Origin: Thermoflexibacter ruber
Lineage (GTDB): Bacteria; Bacteroidota; Bacteroidia; Cytophagales; Thermoflexibacteraceae
DNA length: 64,000 bases
NCBI RefSeq assembly: GCF_900113045.1
Contig: NZ_FONY01000022.1
Span: 28,539-92,538 of the forward strand
Direction: 5' to 3'
Shown here: piece after piece, positions 57,276-64,000 of the stretch
How positions within the stretch are numbered: the first letter of the stretch is position 1
How the letters are laid out: every line of letters begins with the position of its first letter
The notes under the pieces: generated by a model
Databases searched by the model: none
Told to the model about the DNA's origin: nothing
The model's input: only the letters and a program-made list of their open reading frames with translations
Translations under genes and position numbers: made by a program

Positions 57276-57454
57276 CTATCCGTGATGTGCTTTGTCAATA
57301 AGCAATTGTATAAATTCACTTAGCTTGTTTGTCGTAGAAAGATACCACCTATCTGGTGTTCTTGTAAAGCATAGGCTTGTTTTATTACAAAAACATCACT
57401 TCTCTGGGGTAATTTATCAGTACAAAGCATCGAAGGTATGCCATGCCATATCAT
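57276..57454 (-). pseudogene. Possible decayed short gene downstream of the nitrilase gene
   Basis: On the reverse strand, ATG at 57454 opens MIWHGIPSMLCTDKL and runs 44 codons to TAA at 57320. A second frame continues the protein-like sequence TPDRWYLSTTNKLSEFIQLL to a stop at 57276. A single frameshift near 57355 would join them. This may be the remains of a small gene after the nitrilase, or chance. Confidence 0.3.
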
Positions 57455-57464
57455 ATTTAGAGTT

Positions 57465-58421
57465 TCATAACTTCCCTTGCTCTAACCATGCTATCTTTTG
57501 CTCAGCTTGGTGTCTTTGGCTTATGATTTCCCCATAGAGGGCAGGTCTTCTGGCATTTCGATAGCGATAGCCGCCTGCTTGAGTAAGTTTTTCTGGGAAA
57601 ATTGTAGCTGTAACGACTTCATCACCTAAATTTCTACATTCTGCTATTACATCTCCGAAAGGGTCTATAATCATAGAGCAGCCATTTTTCAATTGGTCAT
57701 CGTCCATGCCAATAGGGTTAGAAAAAACGACATATATCCCATTGTCATAGGCTCTGGCAGGAAGCCACTTCATTAACCAAGCTCTGCCCTTCATACCGTC
57801 AAACTCTAATCGCAGAGAAGTCGGGTCTTGCGCTCTATTTTCCCAAAGTTCAGGATTGACAAAACCCGCACCGGGACGCGTAGAAGGGGTACACATAGTA
57901 ACATGAGGCATAAAGATAATATCCGCTCCCAGCAATGCCGTAGCCCTTACATTCTCGATAATATTGTTATCGTAACAAATGAGAATACCGCACTTCCAAC
58001 CGTATAGGTCAAAGGTTACATATTCATTTCCTGCCGAGAGGTACGGACTGATAAAAGGGTGCAGTTTGCGGTATTTCGCTATAAGTCCGTTTTTATCTAC
58101 ACAAACGTAGGCATTGTAAAGTTTATCTTCCTTATCTTTCTCAAAAAGACCTGCCAAAATCGCTATGTCATACTCTTTAGCAATTTCTATTAGCCTTTTA
58201 ATACTTTCTGCTTCGGGAAGAAACTCTGCCAAGTCCAGCATCTGTTCCTTAGAAAGATGCCTTGCAAAAGTATAGGCTGTAATAGAACATTCGTGAAAAG
58301 CCACTACTTTGGCTCCTTGCTTGACTGCAATAGCACAAAGTTCTCTTATCTTATTGATATTATGGAATTTATCTCCACTTTTACTTTCAAACTGTGCCGT
58401 AGCTACTTTAATAGGTTTCAT
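57465..58421 (-). CDS. Carbon-nitrogen hydrolase (nitrilase superfamily)
   Basis: The 318-residue enzyme shows the triad Glu44 (AFHECS), Lys119 (KYRKLHPF) and Cys149 (ILICYDNN). The substrate could be an amide or nitrile such as N-carbamoylputrescine; the segment PHVTMCTPSTRPGAG is long for the family. It stands alone on its strand except for the doubtful ORF after it and the thioredoxin-like gene 31 bases upstream, with which it may share a transcript. Confidence 0.85.
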   Translation of the reverse strand: MKPIKVATAQFESKSGDKFHNINKIRELCAIAVKQGAKVVAFHECSITAYTFARHLSKEQMLDLAEFLPEAESIKRLIEIAKEYDIAILAGLFEKDKEDKLYNAYVCVDKNGLIAKYRKLHPFISPYLSAGNEYVTFDLYGWKCGILICYDNNIIENVRATALLGADIIFMPHVTMCTPSTRPGAGFVNPELWENRAQDPTSLRLEFDGMKGRAWLMKWLPARAYDNGIYVVFSNPIGMDDDQLKNGCSMIIDPFGDVIAECRNLGDEVVTATIFPEKLTQAGGYRYRNARRPALYGEIISQRHQAEQKIAWLEQGKL

Positions 58422-58452
58422 TATCTTGATAGGTTTGCTTAATTCCTAATAT

Positions 58453-59565
58453 TTAGTACACCCTGCCCATAAGCGGATTATCTACGATGCGTTTTTTCAT
58501 CTCCAAAGGATTAATCTGTCCTTGTTTCTGATAAACAACTTTTCCGTTGGGTTCTATGAGTAAAGTGTAAGGCAAAGCCCCTTGCCACTGTGGGTCAATG
58601 AGTTCTATGAGTTTATACACATCTTCATTGTTGAAAATATAGTTTTGAGCCGAAACTTGAAGACGAGTTAAGGTTTGTAATGCTTTGTCTTTTTTATCAG
58701 GTTTATCTGCACTAATGGTAATCAATTCAAAATCTCTATTACGATACATTCGGTAAATCGTCATAAAATCAGGCATTTCGCGAACACAAGGACCGCACCA
58801 TGTTGCCCAAATGTTTACCAGACGCAACTTACCTGATTCGTTTTTCAACAAATTTTTCAAACCTGCCTCATCAATAAAATTTAAAGTAACAGGCTCTTTT
58901 GCCCACTGCGCCTTTTCATCATTCGTAAGTGTTGTTTTTTCTGCCCACTTGATAGAGCAGCCAAAAGTTTTGGTCTTTTCTACTTTTACCTCTCTTCCTG
59001 CCAATAAGTCCTCAATTGCATTTTTGGTGTCTAATTGATTAGGCGTTTTCTTAGGATTTTCTACGTCATCGATGCGACCTGTATAGCGGAGAATACGTTT
59101 TTTATCAAAAATAAAAACATGAGGCGTGGCTACTGGTCCGTATTTTTGCGAAGTTTCCTGAGAATCGCCATCGTATAGGTAAGGGAAATTAAACTGCTTA
59201 TCAGCGGCACGTTGTATCATCTCTTCATAGCTATCACTCAAATCCGTATAGCCTAACTCATCAAGACGTACACTTCGCGGGTCATTAGGCGAAATCGCTA
59301 CTATCTGTACACCTCTGGATTGATAATCTATGACTAACTGCTTAATGCGGTCTTCGTAAGCCTGAGCAGTAGGGCAGTGATTACATGTAAAAACAATGAC
59401 TAATACCTGTGCCTTGTCAAAAGATTTGAGCGAATACATTTTGCCATCTACTCCCTTGAGGCTAAAATCTGGGGCATTAGCTCCAATATCAAGCGTTTTA
59501 GGTTCATTTGCCTTTGCTACTTGGAGAAGTAAAAAAGTTGTCAAAAAAAGAATTAGATTTTTCAT
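58453..59565 (-). CDS. Exported tandem thioredoxin-fold protein
   Basis: From ATG 59565 the product is 370 residues with a signal peptide (MKNLILFLTTFLLLQVAKA), so I choose this over ATG 59652. The first domain is AhpC/TSA-like (about 28-190) with CNHC as an apparent CxxC; the second is TlpA/ResA-like (about 215-365) with CGPC in WATWCGPCVREMP. It probably acts as a periplasmic disulfide reductase for cytochrome maturation or outer-membrane proteins. The two CxxC pairs in one chain are notable. Confidence 0.82.
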   Translation of the reverse strand: MKNLILFLTTFLLLQVAKANEPKTLDIGANAPDFSLKGVDGKMYSLKSFDKAQVLVIVFTCNHCPTAQAYEDRIKQLVIDYQSRGVQIVAISPNDPRSVRLDELGYTDLSDSYEEMIQRAADKQFNFPYLYDGDSQETSQKYGPVATPHVFIFDKKRILRYTGRIDDVENPKKTPNQLDTKNAIEDLLAGREVKVEKTKTFGCSIKWAEKTTLTNDEKAQWAKEPVTLNFIDEAGLKNLLKNESGKLRLVNIWATWCGPCVREMPDFMTIYRMYRNRDFELITISADKPDKKDKALQTLTRLQVSAQNYIFNNEDVYKLIELIDPQWQGALPYTLLIEPNGKVVYQKQGQINPLEMKKRIVDNPLMGRVY

Positions 59566-59728
59566 ATCAATCTCAATATTTAGCCCTAATAATACAGTAA
59601 TACAGTAAGCTAATTTATAAAATAGATTGCCAAACTTCTGCTTTCTATTCAAAAATTTTAAACATAGGCATAAAAACGCAATGAAAGTAAGTTTAAGTTG
59701 TAATTTTGCGTGCTAAAACTGTAAGAAT

Positions 59729-60760
59729 ATGGAACAGGGCTTTGATAACGAAGAGGAAATTCTTTTTGAGCATCATCGTATAGAAGTAGATAAAGGACAG
59801 TCGCTACTGCGAATAGATAAGTTTTTGACCGACCGACTACCTAATGTATCAAGGAATAAAATCCAAGAAGCTATAGAAGCAGGCTTTGTTGCGGTCAATG
59901 GCAAACCTACCAAAGCCAATTATAAGATACGTCCTTTGGATTTGATTACGGTTTCTATGCCTGAACCTCCCAGAGATACAGAAGTAAAACCAGAGAATAT
60001 TCCTCTCAATATAATTTATGAAGATGAGCATTTGATGGTGGTCAATAAACCCGCAGGCATGGTCGTTCACCCTGCCTATAACAACTGGACAGGCACATTG
60101 GTCAATGCCCTTACGTATCATTTTCAAAACCTACCCACTATGCAGGGCAATGATGGGCGTCCGGGTTTGGTGCATAGAATTGATAAGGATACTTCGGGTT
60201 TATTAGTGATTGCTAAAACCGACGTAGCGATGATGGGTTTAGCAAAGCAGTTCTATGACCATTCTATTGAACGCACTTACTACGCGCTCGTTTGGGGCGA
60301 ACCCAAAGAGGACAGAGGAACTATCAATATGCCTTTGGGACGAAGTTTGAAAGATAGACGAATTACCATTGCTTATACCCCAGAGTCGGGTTTAACGGGT
60401 GGGAAAGAAGCTATTACGCACTATGAGGTGCTTAAAAGACTGCGTTATGTAAGTCTTATCAAATGTAACTTAGAAACAGGACGTACTCACCAAATTAGGG
60501 CGCATTTGAAATACTTGGGACACCCACTCTTTAATGATGAAATGTATGGAGGAAATGAGATTTTAAAAGGGAGCATGTTTTCAAAATATAAGGCTTTTGT
60601 AGAAAACTGTTTCAAAATGATGCCACGCCAAGCCTTGCACGCCAAAACTTTAGGTTTTACTCACCCTGTAAGCAAAGAAAAAATGCAATTTGATTCGGAA
60701 CTACCCACTGACTTCCAATCAGTTTTAGAGAAATGGGAACACTATTTGAACTATAACTAA
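59729..60760 (+). CDS. rluD: RluA-family 23S rRNA pseudouridine synthase
   Basis: The 343-residue enzyme has an N-terminal S4 RNA-binding domain (about 25-85) and the pseudouridine-synthase catalytic motif GLVHRIDKDTSGLLVIAKTD with the key Asp. Length and S4 domain point to RluD, which modifies 23S rRNA helix 69, rather than RluC. TAATTTTG (59701-59708), a -7-like element, lies just 20 bases before the ATG, so the leader must be very short. Confidence 0.9.
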   Translation: MEQGFDNEEEILFEHHRIEVDKGQSLLRIDKFLTDRLPNVSRNKIQEAIEAGFVAVNGKPTKANYKIRPLDLITVSMPEPPRDTEVKPENIPLNIIYEDEHLMVVNKPAGMVVHPAYNNWTGTLVNALTYHFQNLPTMQGNDGRPGLVHRIDKDTSGLLVIAKTDVAMMGLAKQFYDHSIERTYYALVWGEPKEDRGTINMPLGRSLKDRRITIAYTPESGLTGGKEAITHYEVLKRLRYVSLIKCNLETGRTHQIRAHLKYLGHPLFNDEMYGGNEILKGSMFSKYKAFVENCFKMMPRQALHAKTLGFTHPVSKEKMQFDSELPTDFQSVLEKWEHYLNYN

Positions 60761-60770
60761 GTCACTTGAA

Positions 60771-60805
60771 AACAGAGGCTGAGCTACTTATAGCTCAGCC
60801 TCTGT
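60771..60805 (-). terminator. Strong hairpin terminator of the chelatase-like operon
   Basis: A perfect 15-base stem (ACAGAGGCTGAGCTA / TAGCTCAGCCTCTGT) with a 4-base loop is followed on the reverse strand by a short T-run. It ends 10 bases after the 27-codon ORF stop, and probably ends the reverse-strand transcript; it may also block read-through from the rluD-like gene. Confidence 0.75.
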
Positions 60806-60814
60806 AAAAAAACT

Positions 60815-60898
60815 CTACTTTTTCAAATTAGCCGTTACTTTGTCTATCAGCTTGTCCACTGCCTCTTTGAGCAGTTGGCTTGTCTTATCATTACTCAT
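60815..60898 (-). CDS. 27-residue microprotein overlapping the chelatase-like gene end
   Basis: The ATG at 60898 overlaps the stop of the upstream gene as ATGAGTAA. The frame runs MSNDKTSQLLKEAVDKLIDK and seven more residues to TAG at 60815. The peptide is an amphipathic helix rich in Lys, Asp and Leu. The tight overlap and the terminator right after it fit a translated gene, and its helical periodicity is not what random AT-rich DNA gives. Its function is unknown. Confidence 0.4.
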   Translation of the reverse strand: MSNDKTSQLLKEAVDKLIDKVTANLKK

Positions 60899-62399
60899 CA
60901 TCGTCATCGTCAAACTTAGGCATAGAGAACATTCCCCCCAATAAGTCCTTGAATTGCAAGCCTTTCTCTAAGAATTTTTTGCTCAACATAGAGTACTCTG
61001 CCAAGCCGTGCAAAGCAAACTCCATCATAAAAACATGGTCGTTTTCATTCAAATTAGATAGCTTGGACTTCACTAACTCTGATAATCCAGGAATAGTGTA
61101 AAGTGTATTTTTGTATTCTTGATTCGTGGCATCATTGAGCAAATCTACCTGTTCTCCATCACCAAACCAGTCCGTAATTTTTTTATAGCAATTACTTTGA
61201 CGCTTTTTCTCTTTTTCTGGTTCGGGGAAATAGTTTAAAAATAAGGTTCTGATTGACTTTCCTAATAGGTTTTGAGCCACTATTGCCGCTCCTTCTTGCT
61301 CTCCTTCATAGACCAGTTCTACTTTTCCCGCAATCGCAGGGATTACTCCCCAAAAATCACCTACTCTTACCGAAGTTTTATTTTCTCCATTGATTAACAT
61401 TCTTCTTTCTGCGGCACTGAGTAGGTTTTCATAAGCAGAAATCGTCAGACGTGCAGAAACCCCACTTTTGGCATCAACATATTCGCTTTTTCGTGCCTCT
61501 ACGGCAATCTGTTCTATCAAGTCTTTGGCTAAATCAGGTATGTAAATGCTCCCGCCTTGCTCTGGTTTGATATATGCCTCTTGCTCGGTAATCCTTCTGC
61601 CAATCTTAATGTCTTTGGGGTAGTGAGTAAGTATTTGACTGTCAATTCTATCTTTCAAGGGAGTTACTATACTTCCGCGATTAGTGTAGTCCTCAGGATT
61701 AGCAGTAAAAACAAACTGAATATCCAAAGGCAAGCGAATTTTAAAACCACGAATCTGAATATCCCCCTCTTGCAAAATATTGAAAAGAGCTACTTGGATA
61801 CGTGCCTGCAAATCAGGTAACTCATTGATAACAAATATACAACGATGTGAGCGAGGTATCAATCCATAGTGAATTACTCTCTCATCAGAATAAGGCAACT
61901 TTAAAGTAGCCGCTTTGATAGGGTCTGCATCTCCTATTAGGTCAGCAATCGTAACATCTGGCGTAGCTAATTTTTCTGTATATCTTTCTTCTCTATGCAG
62001 CCAAGTAATAGGCGTATGGTCGCCAAACTCAGCTACGGTCTGCCTACCAAAAAATGAAAGAGGTTGCAGGGGGTCATCATTCAATTCAGTGTCTTTGATA
62101 ACAGGAATATACTCATCTAACAAGTGAATCATCAATCTTGCAATACGAGTTTTTGCTTGCCCTCTAAGTCCTAAGAGATTGATATTGTGCATAGAAAGAA
62201 TAGCACGCTGGAGGTCTGGAATGACTGTATCTTCGTAACCATGAATACCTTTGAATACCTCTTGTCTATTTCTTAAAGCATATATCAAATTTTCTCTTAA
62301 TTCTTGTTTGATAGATTTAGGCTGATAACCTGCTGCTTTAAGCTCACCTAAGGTTTTGATTTTGAGGAGTTCGTGTTTGGGTATGTCTAAATATTTCAT
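60891..62399 (-). CDS. MoxR/magnesium-chelatase-like AAA+ ATPase
   Basis: The 502-residue protein has an AAA+ core with Walker A GLRGQAKT (77-84), a Walker B with INELPD (191-196) and sensor TANPEDYTNRGSI. It matches the ChlI/MoxR-type chaperone ATPases often paired with vWA-domain proteins, which are absent here. The C-terminus ends in an acidic DDDDDE tail. It may remodel a metal or protein complex. The 27-codon ORF overlaps its stop, followed by a terminator. Confidence 0.82.
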   Translation of the reverse strand: MKYLDIPKHELLKIKTLGELKAAGYQPKSIKQELRENLIYALRNRQEVFKGIHGYEDTVIPDLQRAILSMHNINLLGLRGQAKTRIARLMIHLLDEYIPVIKDTELNDDPLQPLSFFGRQTVAEFGDHTPITWLHREERYTEKLATPDVTIADLIGDADPIKAATLKLPYSDERVIHYGLIPRSHRCIFVINELPDLQARIQVALFNILQEGDIQIRGFKIRLPLDIQFVFTANPEDYTNRGSIVTPLKDRIDSQILTHYPKDIKIGRRITEQEAYIKPEQGGSIYIPDLAKDLIEQIAVEARKSEYVDAKSGVSARLTISAYENLLSAAERRMLINGENKTSVRVGDFWGVIPAIAGKVELVYEGEQEGAAIVAQNLLGKSIRTLFLNYFPEPEKEKKRQSNCYKKITDWFGDGEQVDLLNDATNQEYKNTLYTIPGLSELVKSKLSNLNENDHVFMMEFALHGLAEYSMLSKKFLEKGLQFKDLLGGMFSMPKFDDDDDE

Positions 62400-62542
62400 A
62401 AAATTTTGATGTTCTATTTTTGAGTAGTGGGATAAAGGTTGTATTTTACATTTATGCTAATCTCATTGGCTTTTGCAATTCAGTACTAAAATTAGAAAAT
62501 GTTTACAATTCATACAAAAAACTAAAAGCATAAAAGAAAGTT

Positions 62543-63355
62543 TTACTTTTTTATTTCTACGATGATTATTGTGGTATTATCGTAACCACCTGCATCATTG
62601 GCACTTTTTATAAGCTGGGAGGCAGTTTCACTGAGGGTAGCTTTTCTATCATTAATAATAAGGTTTATCGTCTCATCGGAAAGCATAGAGTTCAGTCCAT
62701 CGGAACATAGCAAGATTCTTTCACCTACATTCAAATTGATACACTTAGTAGCTATTTGGGGAGGGTAATCTTTATCTCCCAAAGCCTGGGTAAGTACATG
62801 ACTTTGAGGGTGCAATCTTGCTTGCTCAGGAGTAAGCAAGCCTAATTTGACCATATCCCAAACTTTTGAATGGTCTTCTGTGAGTAGTTCCATTTTTCCG
62901 TTAGGATAAGCAATATAGCATCTGCTATCCCCGCACCATGCCAAACACATCGTATTCTCCAATAGCCATGCGATAAGCATAGTTGTTCCCATACCCCTCA
63001 ATTTTTTATTGGCTATAATCAAATCAACAATTTCTTCGTGGGCATGATAAACACTATTTTTCAAAAATATTCTGACCTCCTCCTCGTTTTCAGGTAGAAA
63101 ATCTTGTTGTTGGAATTGTTTTCTAATACTATTTACTGCCGTGTGCGCTGCTATCTCTCCCGCCTCTACTCCCCCTATGCCGTCAGCCACGACCAAAACA
63201 TTGCCCAATGGTGAAATCTCACCACTAAATTCATTCCCTTCAAATTTTGCTCTGAAAGCATTAATGCCGATACTGTAAGTATCTTCATTATTGCTACGAA
63301 GCAAACCTACATCGCTCAAAGCAACTATTTCTACGCAAAACGGTGAAAATCCCAA
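62543..63355 (-). CDS. PP2C-type protein phosphatase (Stp/PrpC-like)
   Basis: The 270-residue cytoplasmic enzyme has the PP2C motifs SDVGLLRSNNEDTY, VADGIGGVEAGE, GMGTTMLIA, WCGDSRCY, LLCSDGLNSML and GYDNTTIIIVEI with all metal-binding Asp present. It dephosphorylates Ser/Thr residues and usually opposes a Hanks-type kinase, none of which is encoded in this window. Length is typical. Confidence 0.92.
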   Translation of the reverse strand: MGFSPFCVEIVALSDVGLLRSNNEDTYSIGINAFRAKFEGNEFSGEISPLGNVLVVADGIGGVEAGEIAAHTAVNSIRKQFQQQDFLPENEEEVRIFLKNSVYHAHEEIVDLIIANKKLRGMGTTMLIAWLLENTMCLAWCGDSRCYIAYPNGKMELLTEDHSKVWDMVKLGLLTPEQARLHPQSHVLTQALGDKDYPPQIATKCINLNVGERILLCSDGLNSMLSDETINLIINDRKATLSETASQLIKSANDAGGYDNTTIIIVEIKK

Positions 63356-63744
63356 TGGTATAGTTTAAAAGAAAATACTGTTAAAACGTTAAAAACAACA
63401 GAAGTAAAGTCTAATAACAGAGAAAAAAGCATGATGTTTCTCTATTACCCAAAAATAATATTTTTCTTTTCTATCAATCAGTTAATTTTTTGGTTTTTTA
63501 AGAATATTTGTAAAATAAATGCTTTTATTTGAAGGCAACCTTATTAACAAATCTTGCTATGAAGACAATAGTTTTTTAATTTAAGAAATTCATTAAATCT
63601 GGAGTAAAAACTAATACAAGTTTCTATATTGCATTCAACTTTATTTATTTACTGCCTTTGTTATACTAAAAAGTAAAAGGTTTTGAAATTTGGATTAGGA
63701 AAATTACGAAAAAAGTACAATATTTGGTAATCAAATTAGTAAAA
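63356..63744. other. AT-rich region before the transposase
   Basis: The 389-bp AT-rich gap has no gene, RNA or repeat that I can see. The left end of the IS630-like element probably lies in its final part, but its terminal inverted repeat could not be identified without the other end. Confidence 0.4.
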
Positions 63745-64000
63745 ATGTTATCACAAGCAGACTATGATTTACTAAGGGAGTTACAACACAATGAACGCTA
63801 TGCCAGAGCGTACAAGAAGATAACTGTGCTTTTAATGCTTCATTTGGGTCAAAGTATGGAGGTGATTAGTGCCAGTTTAGGCATCAGTGAAGGAACAGTG
63901 AGGAACTATCGGCAGCGATATGAGCAAGTAGGTTTGGAAGCCTATTTACAAGATAATTATCAAGGTTATACAGGCAAGTTGAGTGTGGCACAGCAAGCCG
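63745..64000 (+). CDS. IS630-family transposase, N-terminal part (cut by window edge)
   Basis: ATG at 63745 opens 85 codons to the window edge. The product begins MLSQADYDLLRELQHNER and has a helix-turn-helix (SMEVISASLGISEGTVRNYRQRY), the N-terminal DNA-binding part of IS630/Tc1-type transposases. The catalytic DDE domain lies outside. The gene was likely brought by an insertion sequence between genes, without visible damage to the upstream phosphatase. Confidence 0.75.
   Translation, partial: MLSQADYDLLRELQHNERYARAYKKITVLLMLHLGQSMEVISASLGISEGTVRNYRQRYEQVGLEAYLQDNYQGYTGKLSVAQQA

Noticed and set aside
57292..57537. Plus-strand 81-codon ORF across the nitrilase stop
   Set aside because: It overlaps the C-terminal coding part of the nitrilase on the other strand and reads as low-quality Cys/His-rich translation.

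Overview
The window looks like chromosome from a bacterium of the phylum Bacteroidota, most likely an aerobic member of the Cytophagales. Support comes from low G+C DNA and weak Shine-Dalgarno signals. Several intergenic regions carry the phylum's TTG-N19/20-TAnnTTTG promoter. Family content also fits: an acidic-linker Rho, carboxypeptidase-regulatory-like domains, a peptidase-MA-like/propeller/barrel protein, an exosortase-N-type VIT protein, a DUF4221-like lipoprotein and a RNase Y/ZapA operon. No rRNA, tRNA, CRISPR array, phage or plasmid genes were seen. The only mobile DNA is the start of an IS630-like transposase at the right edge.

Layout. 1-9 kb: the end of a leucine-rich-repeat protein, an acetyl xylan esterase-like hydrolase, a GT2 glycosyltransferase overlapping an ECF sigma factor, Rho, TrpE and a TPR protein. 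9.4-13.9 kb: a TerD-like protein, a carboxypeptidase-regulatory-like protein, a small membrane/winged-helix-like gene split by an in-frame TAA, then an MlaF-like ATPase, a GNAT/FemAB-like enzyme and a glyoxalase-fold protein. 13.8-24.6 kb is the most unusual part. It holds a giant CHAT-protease/STAND-NTPase/propeller/multi-TM protein divergent from an SbcC-like ATPase without SbcD, then two lipoproteins and a secreted cysteine-rich peptide whose upstream region contains six exact-phase 13-bp repeats. 24.7-35 kb: housekeeping and accessory enzymes (AcpH, CorA, SDR, isochorismatase-type hydrolase, PolX with a degraded polymerase site, ApbE, rhodanese, PyrE, DUF6807 lipoprotein, sugar epimerase). 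34.5-37.1 kb: a coiled-coil protein/ZapA/RNase Y operon. 37.2-44 kb: a two-gene signalling operon (carboxypeptidase-regulatory-like sensor kinase plus REC-SpoIIE phosphatase) divergent from a GH63 glucosidase. 44-54.6 kb: small exported proteins, a GT4 enzyme, a phosphatidylserine decarboxylase-type enzyme, TrpB, the VIT protein and the large outer-membrane fusion. 55-63.4 kb: a sigma-54-type response regulator lacking an HTH, the N-terminal half of transketolase, a nitrilase, a double thioredoxin-fold protein, RluD, a MoxR/chelatase-like ATPase with an overlapping 27-codon ORF, and a PP2C phosphatase.

The genes do not form one pathway. Themes that recur are envelope proteins and surface sorting, phospho-signalling (one kinase, two phospho-receivers, SpoIIE and PP2C phosphatases), and a possible stress or defence island around the CHAT and SbcC genes. 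All functional calls are from reading the sequence; no database search was run.
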